A stretch of DNA of 33,951 nt from Treponema sp. GTDB taxonomy: Bacteria > Spirochaetota > Spirochaetia > Treponematales > Breznakiellaceae. The notes under the pieces are model-generated. The model was not told where the DNA came from. It worked only from the letters and a program-made list of their open reading frames with translations, and made no database searches. Shown piece after piece: positions 1 through 7,963 of this stretch (position 1 is the first letter of the stretch; every line of letters starts with the position of its first letter). Both the position numbers and the translations under genes were made by a program. Location: assembly GCA_009787695.1 (NCBI GenBank), contig WQSW01000005.1, forward strand, positions 40,668-74,618, read 5' to 3'.

Positions 1-581
1 GTCTTTCCTGAAATTGATGCATAGGCTGCTGTTATTGCACTTTGTAAAGAACTAACATTAGCCTTTAACGGGTCTTGCCCTAATAAATCATATAAATCAT
101 TTTTTCCGGCTGTTCTTAAAAGTTTATCTATTTTATCATAAGTAAGAAAATCTAAAGTTTTTGACGTATCGTCAATTATTTTAACACCTTGTCCCAATAA
201 GTATTGGGATTCTTTTTCTATTTCGTCAGCTGTTACCCATTTACCTATTTTTTCAACTGTTTTTTTAAAATCACTTTTATAAATAGTTCCGCGCCCTTTT
301 GCAATCAGTTCGATTGTTTTTTTTGCTTCTTCCAATCTGAATTTTTTTGCAGCCTGAAACTCTTCGTCACGAAGCGCTTTATCTGTCATTATTTTTACAG
401 CTTCTGTGTATAAGTCTTTTAATCTGCGCTGAACAACCGTCCCTTGTGTCCAGTTATTTTTACGTGTAGCCATTGCCGTTTCAATCTTCTTTGTATCTTT
501 CTCGGCAGGATCTATACCAAACGCAAAGTAATAATTAAAATCGGGATTATCTAATTCATCTAATGTTCTTAATGTGTCCAT
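1..581 (-). CDS. J-domain-like co-chaperone, 3' part cut by window edge
   Basis: Reading from an ATG at 579-581, 193 codons are open to the window edge with no stop, so the C-terminus is missing. The start lies 18 bases after the stop of the Hsp70-vWA gene, as the fourth gene of a leftward chaperone operon. Residues 17-25 read YYFAFGIDP and residues 162-171 read DLYDLLGQDP. Both resemble helix I of J-domains (Y-x-x-L-G), and both are followed by spaced Ile/Leu/Ala as in helix II. No HPD tripeptide follows the first module, and the equivalent part of the second module lies outside the window. Between them is a charged helical stretch. With GrpE-like and Hsp70 partners next door, a J-type co-chaperone role is a reasonable inference, but it rests on weak local similarity and context. 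It could instead be an unrelated helical partner. Confidence 0.6.
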   Translation of the reverse strand, partial: MDTLRTLDELDNPDFNYYFAFGIDPAEKDTKKIETAMATRKNNWTQGTVVQRRLKDLYTEAVKIMTDKALRDEEFQAAKKFRLEEAKKTIELIAKGRGTIYKSDFKKTVEKIGKWVTADEIEKESQYLLGQGVKIIDDTSKTLDFLTYDKIDKLLRTAGKNDLYDLLGQDPLKANVSSLQSAITAAYASISGK

Positions 582-599
582 ATTTTTACTCTTTTTTTA

Positions 600-2690
600 T
601 TATTTCTCCGTTGCAATACTTCCCGCTATATCTAAAAAAGTCTGGCTTAATTTATTTAAATCAACCTTGTGAGCGTTAGAAGCATCGGATGCAATTGAAC
701 ATAAAAATGCAAGGTCTGCATCTCCTAAGCCGATAGCATATATTTTTTTATCACTGTTTTTTAATTTTTGGGCTGCCTGCTGCTCTTTGCTTTGCTTATC
801 CCACACTCCGTCAGTAAGTACAATAATTATTTGATTTCCTCTTTCTGACGAAAATTTATCGCCGCAATCCGATAAGGGCGAAGCGGAAGTAGAGCCTCCG
901 CAGCCGTTTGAACCTAAACTGGAAATAGCTTTTTCAATTGTTCTGGAATTATTTTCGGATTTACATGCAAATTTGCTAGTATCGGCAAAATCAACTATCG
1001 ATACTTTTGCAAATGTTAAATCAATCTGAGCGACAAAATCTTTACAGGCTTTCATCGCTTCTTTGAGCGGTTGCCCTTCCATTGAGCCTGATGTATCAAC
1101 CATAAACATAACTTCAAATTCGCGTGCAAGTCTCTTGCGCTCTTCATTCTCCCGGATAAGCCTGTTAATTAAATCTTCTATCGATTCGTTAATTACAGAT
1201 TTTTCAACAGTTAGCCTGCTTCCGTCTTTTGAATCAACTTTAACATCTACAACTCCGTCTTTGTCATAAATAAAGTTAAGTTTAAATTCTGATTTTATTC
1301 CTCTGGAAAATCCTTTTACACAATATTTATATAAAAGCGTACAATCACGCGGTTCTGAAGATTCACCTTGTAAAACATAAACATCCAAATTATCACCGCT
1401 GAAAGTATAGTCTTTGCCGAATGGTGTATTTAAGGGGCTGTTTTTCTTTATAATGATACTGTTTATAAAATTAGTTTCATCTTTTGTAAAAGCCAGCATT
1501 CCCAAACTATGCGATGTTATATCTTGAATTGCATCTCCTGTAATTACAAGCCGCTGTTTCGCGCTTCCACCGCCTGAGGCTGCACGGGAACCCGATCCGC
1601 CTAAAACGAGTTTATTTTCCACACAAAGCTGCGCCTGCATCGCGGCTCCCGCTGCAACTATCGTGTCTACATCAATATTTTTTGTAACAGGTTCGCGTCC
1701 GAATTCACGGCGGACAAATTCTTTAACTTGCAGCATTCTGGTAGAGCCGCCGACTAAAACAACTTCATCAACATCTTTCCAAGAAAAATTTGTTTTTCTT
1801 TCTTTTCCCAATTCAGAAAAACATCGATCTATTAAAAGACTTGTTTCGTTTAACAAACTATATGTTGCAGAATCAAAAAATTCGCGCGTAATTTCATATT
1901 TTCCTGTATATCCCTGACTTTGAACTACAGCGGTTGTCGAACTCATACTGGTAAGTCTTTTTTTAATATCTTCGCATTGCACTTTAAGCTGATAATAATC
2001 CTCTGAATTATCTTCAAGATTGACGCTGAATTCATCAAAAAATTTGCGTTTTAAATCATCGGCTATTACCGCATCCCAATCTTTTCCGCCCAACTGATGA
2101 TTACCGTTCGTTGTTAAAACTTTTACTTTAGTGCCGTCAACTTCCGCAATTGTTACGTCAAAAGTTCCGCCGCCTAAATCGTAAACCATTACATTCTTTT
2201 TTTTATCACCTGTTAATCCGTAGGCAATAATAGCGGCAGTCGGCTCATTAATTAATTTTAAAACCTTTATACCTGCCGCATTGCCTGCGTTTTCAGTAGC
2301 AAGACGCTGGGATTCATTAAAATATGCAGGGCATGTAATTACAGCCCCGTCGATCTTAACATTATTATGCTGCGATACATCTTTTATTAATTCTTTTAAG
2401 TAAAGTCCTGACAGAGCTTCCGGTGAATATTCTTTACCGTCAAGATACAAGGTATACCCTTTCTCACCCATCATGCTCTTATAAAAAGATGCGGCATTTA
2501 AATCACCGGAGCCTTGAAGCTGTTTTGCTTCATCGCCGATTCTTACTTTACCGTTCTCGATATGAGTTACAGACGGAGTATAATTCTTGTCATCAGAGTT
2601 TTTTAATATTTTTAATTCACCTGATTCATTGCTATAAACTGCAACTGCAGAATATGTTGTGCCAAGATCGATGCCTACATTAATACCCAT
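600..2690 (-). CDS. Hsp70-von Willebrand factor A fusion protein
   Basis: This 696-residue protein starts with a complete Hsp70 actin-fold ATPase. It shows the phosphate-1 loop DLGTTYS (8-14), the phosphate-2 loop DLGGGTFD (172-179) and the adenosine motif GGSTRM (314-319). A Gly/Ser-rich stretch (364-377) precedes a segment like the usual linker and early substrate-binding beta domain (DITSHSLGM, 391-399; beta strands to about 490). After a charged helix (500-523), where a normal Hsp70 has its helical lid, comes a von Willebrand A domain (about 524-696). Its metal-binding MIDAS residues look intact: DTSGS (532-536), Thr601 in GGST and Asp627 in LTDG. An AGAGG-type ribosome site sits about 7 bases before the ATG. 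The gene lies 27 bases after a second Hsp70. Hsp70s use ATP to bind and release unfolded segments; the vWA domain would add metal-dependent protein binding. The client is unknown. Confidence 0.9.
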   Translation of the reverse strand: MGINVGIDLGTTYSAVAVYSNESGELKILKNSDDKNYTPSVTHIENGKVRIGDEAKQLQGSGDLNAASFYKSMMGEKGYTLYLDGKEYSPEALSGLYLKELIKDVSQHNNVKIDGAVITCPAYFNESQRLATENAGNAAGIKVLKLINEPTAAIIAYGLTGDKKKNVMVYDLGGGTFDVTIAEVDGTKVKVLTTNGNHQLGGKDWDAVIADDLKRKFFDEFSVNLEDNSEDYYQLKVQCEDIKKRLTSMSSTTAVVQSQGYTGKYEITREFFDSATYSLLNETSLLIDRCFSELGKERKTNFSWKDVDEVVLVGGSTRMLQVKEFVRREFGREPVTKNIDVDTIVAAGAAMQAQLCVENKLVLGGSGSRAASGGGSAKQRLVITGDAIQDITSHSLGMLAFTKDETNFINSIIIKKNSPLNTPFGKDYTFSGDNLDVYVLQGESSEPRDCTLLYKYCVKGFSRGIKSEFKLNFIYDKDGVVDVKVDSKDGSRLTVEKSVINESIEDLINRLIRENEERKRLAREFEVMFMVDTSGSMEGQPLKEAMKACKDFVAQIDLTFAKVSIVDFADTSKFACKSENNSRTIEKAISSLGSNGCGGSTSASPLSDCGDKFSSERGNQIIIVLTDGVWDKQSKEQQAAQKLKNSDKKIYAIGLGDADLAFLCSIASDASNAHKVDLNKLSQTFLDIAGSIATEK

Positions 2691-2717
2691 TGACTTACCT
2701 CTATCGTATACATCCGC

Positions 2718-4325
2718 TTATGTTAAAGTTGCTCTTTTTATTGCATCCATACCGGCAGTTGCCGCATCTCCTCCGATACGGACAGGCTTTACTGTTGTCG
2801 GTATATTATTTGTAAGATCAATAGCTGTTACGGTTAATTCTCCGTTGCAGTCTATATCAAAAATAATATTTATAGGTGCGTCTGCCGGCAATCCGGGAGT
2901 TAATGTAATCAAGCATGATTCATACATTTCTTTGCTTTCTTCCATCGATGCATCTTTTTCCAGAATTATATTTTCAAAAACACGTAAATTGATATTGCTT
3001 TGATTTGCACAAGATGTTCCGAATTCGCGTTCTTCATGTGCCGGTTTAACAGTATCTTTTAAAATAATATTTCCTACCATTTCTTTGCCGTTTTGCAGCG
3101 CAACTACACCGTAACTCTTTGTACATTTTTCTATAAATGTTGTAGTAGAACCGTCTGCATTCTGGATTTCAATAGCACCCGCTTCTCCGCCCAATACCGC
3201 TTTTCCTCCTGAAGATGAAGAGCCGGCACTGCCGCTTGATGCATCAACACTTGCGCCGTTTGCAACTAATGCCGCACCCATTGCAACTGCCTTATCGGGT
3301 TCAAACGAACTGATCGGTTTTCCGTATGTTTGCTCCAGTTTTTGTTGTATTTGAGGCATTCTTGTAGAACCGCCGACAAGAATAATTTCGTCTATATCTT
3401 TTGCCATTACCATATCTTTTGCAGTTAACATTTGGTCAACTAAAAGTATTGTTCTTTCAAGTTCGGCAGTTGTTACATTGTCAAAGGCTTCGCGTGTTAT
3501 TTCAATTTTCTCTTTCTCGCCGTTAAACGAAACTGTAAGCACTGTTGATGTTTTGCTTGTAAGCAATTTTTTTGCTTTTTCTATATTTTCAGAAAACCAT
3601 GCTCTTGATTCTGCATCGTTCTCCATATCTTCAACGCTGACACCTTTGCTTTGTGCAAACTCATTGCGTACATAATCTGAAAGACGCGCATCCCAGTCTT
3701 TGCCGCCTAATTGATGATCTCCGCCTGTTGTTATCTGCTCCATTTCTTTTGAGTCGCCTTGAAAATTGATTTTTAAAACAGTGCAGTCGAATGTACCGCC
3801 GCCAAGGTCGTAAACTAAAACGGTTTTTTGCATATCTTCCTGACGCGAATAACCGTAAGCAAGCCCTGCAGCAACAGGTTCATCTAATATTTTTATTACA
3901 TTTACTCCTGCGCCTTCACCTGCGGCTTTTGTAGCTGCACGCGCCGCATCGCCGAAATATGCGGGGCATGTAATTACAGCTCCGTCAATTGAATCGCCTA
4001 AATAAGTCTGCGCATCGCGGACAAGTTTTTGCAGTATTACAGATGAAACTGCAGAAGAAGAATAATCAACTCCGTCCTGTGTAATTGAAAAATTAGGATC
4101 GCCCATATAATTCTTTACACGTTCTACAAGTCTTTCCGGCGTAAGAGCGCCTTCCTGACGTGCTGTAGAACCGACTGTAATCTCGTTGTTATCAGCAAAA
4201 TACACAACAGACGGTGTTATCTGCTCACCTTCGGAATTGTCAATAATTTTTACAATTCCGTTTTCATCAACAAAACTTACGCACGAATATGTTGTGCCTA
4301 AGTCGATACCGATTTTCTTTCCCAT
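2718..4325 (-). CDS. Hsp70 (DnaK-like) chaperone lacking the C-terminal lid
   Basis: At 535 residues this is about 100 shorter than housekeeping DnaK. The ATPase domain is complete: DLGTTYS (8-14), PAYF (121-124), DLGGGTFD (173-180) and GGSTRMP (318-324). The usual hydrophobic interdomain linker is not recognisable; residues 362-375 are a Gly/Ser tract instead. A beta-rich segment (about 395-515) with D-C-N-G-E-L-T-V-T-A near 492-501 matches the end of the DnaK substrate-binding beta domain. The protein then stops within about 20 residues, so the helical lid is absent. It shares blocks such as the PAYF and GGKDWDA regions with the Hsp70-vWA protein, so the two are probably duplicates. It lies second in the operon, 27 bases after the GrpE-like gene. 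It should hydrolyse ATP, but substrate holding is likely unlike DnaK. It is not expected to be the cell's main DnaK. Confidence 0.92.
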   Translation of the reverse strand: MGKKIGIDLGTTYSCVSFVDENGIVKIIDNSEGEQITPSVVYFADNNEITVGSTARQEGALTPERLVERVKNYMGDPNFSITQDGVDYSSSAVSSVILQKLVRDAQTYLGDSIDGAVITCPAYFGDAARAATKAAGEGAGVNVIKILDEPVAAGLAYGYSRQEDMQKTVLVYDLGGGTFDCTVLKINFQGDSKEMEQITTGGDHQLGGKDWDARLSDYVRNEFAQSKGVSVEDMENDAESRAWFSENIEKAKKLLTSKTSTVLTVSFNGEKEKIEITREAFDNVTTAELERTILLVDQMLTAKDMVMAKDIDEIILVGGSTRMPQIQQKLEQTYGKPISSFEPDKAVAMGAALVANGASVDASSGSAGSSSSGGKAVLGGEAGAIEIQNADGSTTTFIEKCTKSYGVVALQNGKEMVGNIILKDTVKPAHEEREFGTSCANQSNINLRVFENIILEKDASMEESKEMYESCLITLTPGLPADAPINIIFDIDCNGELTVTAIDLTNNIPTTVKPVRIGGDAATAGMDAIKRATLT

Positions 4326-4352
4326 GTTAATCTCCTTTTAATATTAAAAATT

Positions 4353-5390
4353 TTATTGTAATTTATAAACATCTACTTTAGATTGATATATTACTTTACC
4401 GTCAAATGAATAACAATCTGTGTAACTATTCACTATAGTTCTGTCAAGGCTCTCATCTGTTGTCGGAATTGTTTTTAAAATTTTATGCTTTTGTGTGTCA
4501 AACTCGCCTTTTAATGTTTCTATTATAACTTCCGCTTCTGTCAGAATAACATAGATTCCTTTTCCTGTTTCAACAAGGATATCGTGATATAATTTTAAAA
4601 GTTGCTCCCCAGAAAGAGTGCCGGCAGGTTTACTCTTTTCAGAAATCTTGTCGTATAAAGCATAAAGCGATTTTGCTACAGGAGCTGCTAATGCAAAATA
4701 ATGCTCTGCATCGGTTCTGGACGCTAAAGCAATATAATCTTGCAGTGTTTTATCAATTACAGATTTCTTTTGAATCGCAAGCCTTACAGCGCTTTCGCAA
4801 TTTTTTAAATATTCGATAAGCTCAGAAGTATTTTTTATTTTGTCTGTATTACTTAATATTGTTTCTTCTTCTTTTTGTTCGCCCTCAAGAATTTCTGCAA
4901 ATAATTTTTGTTCGGATCTTGGTGAAGTATAAAGAGGTTTTCCGTTCATAGTAATTTCTTTATTCCGCTCTAATCCGATATTGGAAAACATTTCTTCAAA
5001 ATCGGAAACAAGATAATCAATATATTTTTTTGCTTTTTCATCGTCTAATGCAAACTGTTTTGCATCTCTTAAAGATTTACGGCAGTCTTCACGCAATGCG
5101 ATAAGCGCAATTATAAATGGTTTTAAAGCGGAATATGCAAAACCTTCACGGTACTTTTGAATTTCCGCGCTTATTTTTTGTATCGATTCATCTTTTGTTT
5201 TGTTATATCTAAGTAATGCAGCAATTTCTGAATAACGTTTATCAAGCAAAGCTTTCAACTGAGTCCATTCTGCTTCAGAAATTTCAAAGCTTAATTGTTT
5301 TTTATCACAGCAATTATCAGCGCAGCAAGCATCGGGTTTTTCTGTCTGTGCAAACTCTGTTTGTGCAGTTTCTTTTTCAGTGTCAGGCAC
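4353..5390 (-). CDS. GrpE-like nucleotide exchange factor of the accessory Hsp70 operon
   Basis: This 345-residue cytosolic protein opens the leftward operon. It starts at GTG (5388-5390), supported by a GGAGG ribosome site 6 bases upstream. Residues 1-40 are polar and hold a paired-cysteine cluster (ACCADNCC, 21-28) and the repeated words AQTE-F-AQTE (9-17). Residues 60-110 form a charged helix followed by ALKPFIIALIALREDC, which follows the GrpE pattern of a long dimer helix running into the hydrophobic four-helix segment. The rest (165-345) is helical and matches nothing I recognise, and the protein is much longer than the roughly 200 residues of GrpE. Position directly before two Hsp70 genes supports a role in swapping ADP for ATP on them. 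The domain call is by pattern only. The cysteines could bind a metal and give redox or zinc sensitivity; that is speculation. Confidence 0.7.
   Translation of the reverse strand: MPDTEKETAQTEFAQTEKPDACCADNCCDKKQLSFEISEAEWTQLKALLDKRYSEIAALLRYNKTKDESIQKISAEIQKYREGFAYSALKPFIIALIALREDCRKSLRDAKQFALDDEKAKKYIDYLVSDFEEMFSNIGLERNKEITMNGKPLYTSPRSEQKLFAEILEGEQKEEETILSNTDKIKNTSELIEYLKNCESAVRLAIQKKSVIDKTLQDYIALASRTDAEHYFALAAPVAKSLYALYDKISEKSKPAGTLSGEQLLKLYHDILVETGKGIYVILTEAEVIIETLKGEFDTQKHKILKTIPTTDESLDRTIVNSYTDCYSFDGKVIYQSKVDVYKLQ
5349..5366 (-). repeat. 18-base dispersed motif, copy 1
   Basis: On the minus strand this reads GCACAAACAGAGTTTGCA. It is identical over 18 bases to the copy at 17830-17847. 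It lies inside the start of the GrpE-like gene, 24 bases downstream of the GTG, and encodes AQTEFA in frame. Confidence 0.6.
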
Positions 5391-5584
5391 AAATTACCTC
5401 CATTTTAAGGGTAAAGGAATTATATATTATACTTTTAATTCTTTCTACTAATTTTGATAAAAAAAATAAAATAAAAACGCATAGGGGCGCAACATAAACA
5501 CATATTTATACAATTGACAAAAAAGCAATTAACATGTGACAATTTATTATAATCAGAAATTATATTTATTAAAAGGGGGATTTT
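5391..5584. promoter_or_regulatory. Divergent promoter region between Hsp70 and SPFH operons
   Basis: This very AT-rich 194-base spacer separates two divergent operons and must hold both promoters. On the minus strand, TATAAT boxes occur at 5426-5431 and 5419-5424, with only a poor -35 match. On the plus strand there is a TTGACA at 5514-5519 and a TATAAT at 5548-5553, but they are 28 bases apart, so they do not form a normal sigma-70 pair. A GTGACA at 5536-5541 is followed by weak -10 options. I find no CIRCE heat-shock operator. The unusual spacing hints at an activator or another sigma factor, or at a weak promoter. The ribosome site for the plus-strand gene is the AAAAGGGGGA run ending at 5580. 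Confidence 0.5.
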
Positions 5585-6853
5585 ATGGGGTTAATCAAAG
5601 CATTAACAGGAGCTGTGGGCGGCACATTAGCCGATCAATGGCTTGAATTCTTTGTTTGCGAGAGTTTGGATGCAGATGTGCTTGCGGCAAAGGGGCAAAA
5701 AAGGATTAGCGGCAGAAGCAGTAATACTAAAGGGGAAGATAATATTATCTCTAACGGTTCAGGTATTGTTGTAAATAAGGGACAGGCTGCTATCATTGTC
5801 GACAACGGGCGTATAATGGAATTCTGCTCGGAAGAAGGGAAATACACTTACGATCAATCAAGCGAATCCAGTATTTTTTACGGAGGCCTCGATAAAAGTA
5901 TCGTAGGTATTTTTAAAAGCATTGGAGATCGTATTAAACACGGCGGAAGCCCCGGAAAAGATCAGCGTATCTATTATTTTAATACTAAAGAAATAATGTC
6001 TAATAAATACGGCACTCCAAACCCTATTCCCTATCTTATTGTTGATCCCAACATCAACCTCCGCCTTACTATCAGCCTTAGGGCAAACGGCGAATATTCA
6101 TACAGGATGATAAATCCCATTTTATTTTACAGCAATGTATGCGGAAATGTTGAAGACCTTTACACAAGAGATAAGATTGACAGCCAATTAAAAAGCGAAA
6201 TAATAACCGTTCTTGGACCTTCACTTGGAAAATTAGGGACAGGGATGGAATACCATGAAATTTCTTTTCAGACCGAAAGACTGGCTGAACTCCTTAACGA
6301 AGCGCTCAGCAATAAATGGAGGGAAGTACGCGGTATAGAAATTGTCAACTTTGGAATAACTTGTACAGCCCCGAAAGAAGACGAAGACCGCATCAAACAG
6401 CTCCAGACGGCAGCTGTAATGCGCGATCCTACAATGGCAGCCGCCTCTCTTGTAAACGCTCAAGGCGATGCGATGAGAACAGCAGCGGGAAACACCGCAG
6501 GTGCGATGACAGGTTTTATGGGTATGGGTATGGCAGGGCAAGCCGGCGGAATGAATCCCCAGTCTCTTTTCCAAATGGGAGCGCAGCAACAGCAAGCGGC
6601 TCCTCCCCAACCGGCAGCAGGCGGTTGGGCATGTCCTTGCGGAAAAGCGGGTAACACAGGAAAGTTCTGCGCCGATTGCGGACAGCCTGCTCCCGTTCAA
6701 GGCTGGACCTGCCCATGCGGTCATGCCGGTAATTCAGGAAAATTCTGCGCTGACTGCGGCAAACCCGCCCCTTCAGGCGATTGGACTTGTGCATGCGGAA
6801 AAGCAGGCAACACAGGAAAGTTCTGCGCTGACTGCGGCAAACCAAAACCCTGA
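5585..6853 (+). CDS. SPFH/band-7 protein with three C-terminal zinc ribbons (YdjI-like)
   Basis: This 422-residue protein has no signal peptide. An SPFH (band 7, stomatin-like) domain fills about residues 30-275. It includes the YFNTKEIMSNKYGTP region and the REVRGIEIVNFGITC strand that ends the fold. A Met/Gly/Gln-rich linker (about 285-345) follows. Three near-identical 26-residue zinc ribbons (from Trp348) each carry W-x-C-x-C-G, then F-C-A-D-C-G, giving four cysteines per copy. SPFH proteins form large membrane-associated assemblies. The order of this gene, then a zinc-ribbon membrane protein, then a TPM protein matches the Bacillus subtilis ydjG-ydjH-ydjI set, where YdjI is reported to be brought to the membrane by the other two. 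The gene is 14 bases upstream of the next one. No pspA is nearby; an Hsp70 operon diverges instead. Confidence 0.9.
   Translation: MGLIKALTGAVGGTLADQWLEFFVCESLDADVLAAKGQKRISGRSSNTKGEDNIISNGSGIVVNKGQAAIIVDNGRIMEFCSEEGKYTYDQSSESSIFYGGLDKSIVGIFKSIGDRIKHGGSPGKDQRIYYFNTKEIMSNKYGTPNPIPYLIVDPNINLRLTISLRANGEYSYRMINPILFYSNVCGNVEDLYTRDKIDSQLKSEIITVLGPSLGKLGTGMEYHEISFQTERLAELLNEALSNKWREVRGIEIVNFGITCTAPKEDEDRIKQLQTAAVMRDPTMAAASLVNAQGDAMRTAAGNTAGAMTGFMGMGMAGQAGGMNPQSLFQMGAQQQQAAPPQPAAGGWACPCGKAGNTGKFCADCGQPAPVQGWTCPCGHAGNSGKFCADCGKPAPSGDWTCACGKAGNTGKFCADCGKPKP
6626..6850 (+). repeat. Three tandem 78-base units encoding zinc ribbons
   Basis: Units begin at 6626, 6704 and 6782 (the last is cut to 69 bases by the stop codon). 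Each encodes Trp, a CxCG pair and a CADCG pair. The constant 26-codon period and near-identical words such as GKFCADCG show recent in-frame duplication within the SPFH gene. Confidence 0.9.
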
Positions 6854-6866
6854 TTAGGATAAATAA

Positions 6867-7955
6867 ATGGAAATAAAAGAATATAAATGTCCTAACTGCG
6901 GCGGAGCGGTTAAGTTTGACAGTTCAACCCAAAGCATGAAATGCCCTTACTGTGATGCGGAATTTGAAATAAAAGCTTTAGAAGAGTACCAAAAAGAACT
7001 TGCGGTTGCAGATAAAGACGCCTTCGGCTGGGATGAAAACACAAATCTTAAAGAATGGGAAGAAGATGAGTTAAACGATCTTACACAGGGCTCCTGCCCG
7101 TCTTGCGGATCGGAACTGCTGGGAGATAAAAATACAGCGGCGATGGTTTGCCCTAACTGCGGCAATACACAGATAGTGCTAAGGCGTTTAACAGGTTTAT
7201 TAAAACCTGAATTTGTTATTCCTTTTAAACTGGATAAAAAGAAAGCTGTTGAAGCGCTTAAAAACTTTTATAAAGGAAAACGTCTTCTTCCTGATTCATT
7301 TAATAATGAAAACCGCATCAACAGTATACAAGGTGTTTATCTTCCATTCTGGCTTTTTGATGCAAGCGCTTCAGGGCATGTCCGATACAAAGCGACAAAA
7401 ACAAAAGTGTGGCGCGACTCGCAATACAGTTATACAAAAACAGATCACTACTCCATTGTCCGTGACGGAGGCATGACATTTGAAAAAATACCTGTTGACG
7501 GCTCGGAAAAAATGGATGACAGCTACATGGATGCAATAGAACCGTTTGTTTTTGCCGAGATAAAAGATTTTGCAACCGCTTTTCTTTCAGGCTATATTGC
7601 GGAAAAATATGATGTTGATGCAGATAACAGCAAAGGAAGAGCGGAAAAAAGAATCAAGAAAACAGTAGAAAATGAATTCAGGCAATCTGTTTCCGGATAT
7701 CAAACTGTTCAAGTTGAGAATTCTGCTGTCAGCGTAGAAAACGGCAAAGTAAGTTACAGTTTACTGCCTGCATGGATTTTAAACACAAAATACAAAAACG
7801 AAACTTATATGTTTTTGATGAACGGGCAAACAGGAAAACTTGTAGGAAGATTACCTGTCGATCAAGGCAAAGTATGGAAGTACAGGCTTATGTATACAGG
7901 CATTATCGGAGCGGTTTTTACGCTTATTATTCAAGCATTACGCATCTTCACATAG
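6867..7955 (+). CDS. Zinc-ribbon membrane protein (YdjG-like)
   Basis: This 362-residue protein has two N-terminal zinc ribbons: CPNCGG with CPYC (residues 8-33) and CPSCG with CPNCG (about 76-98). A long soluble domain follows with LPFWLFDASASGHVRYKA near residue 155-172, typical of the TFIIB-type zinc-ribbon family annotated in many bacteria. One hydrophobic segment (about 342-360, YTGIIGAVFTLIIQALRIF) ends the chain, so it should be tail-anchored with the ribbons in the cytoplasm. In Bacillus the homologous YdjG works with YdjH to dock the SPFH protein at the membrane. The shared zinc-ribbon theme with the upstream SPFH protein fits a direct contact. The upstream ribosome site is weak (AGGAT). 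Family assignment is by motif and gene order. Confidence 0.85.
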   Translation: MEIKEYKCPNCGGAVKFDSSTQSMKCPYCDAEFEIKALEEYQKELAVADKDAFGWDENTNLKEWEEDELNDLTQGSCPSCGSELLGDKNTAAMVCPNCGNTQIVLRRLTGLLKPEFVIPFKLDKKKAVEALKNFYKGKRLLPDSFNNENRINSIQGVYLPFWLFDASASGHVRYKATKTKVWRDSQYSYTKTDHYSIVRDGGMTFEKIPVDGSEKMDDSYMDAIEPFVFAEIKDFATAFLSGYIAEKYDVDADNSKGRAEKRIKKTVENEFRQSVSGYQTVQVENSAVSVENGKVSYSLLPAWILNTKYKNETYMFLMNGQTGKLVGRLPVDQGKVWKYRLMYTGIIGAVFTLIIQALRIFT

Positions 7956-7963
7956 GAGTTATT

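Noticed and set aside
5514-5553. Ordinary sigma-70 promoter TTGACA...TATAAT for the SPFH operon
   Set aside because: The boxes are 28 bases apart, far from the 16-18 needed.
5391-5584. CIRCE/HrcA heat-shock operator before the Hsp70 operon
   Set aside because: No TTAGCACTC or its complement occurs in the spacer.
6233-6845. Open frames on the minus strand over the SPFH zinc-ribbon region
   Set aside because: They are shadows of the GC-rich repeat; their translations are low-complexity Arg/Cys-rich and have no ribosome sites.
6626-6850. CRISPR-like array
   Set aside because: The period of 78 bases is coding, in frame and made of zinc-ribbon units with no spacers.
7772-7963. Upstream extension of the TPM gene to position 7772
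   Set aside because: It lies wholly inside the preceding gene; AGGAG at 7954-7958 and a signal peptide mark the start at 7964.
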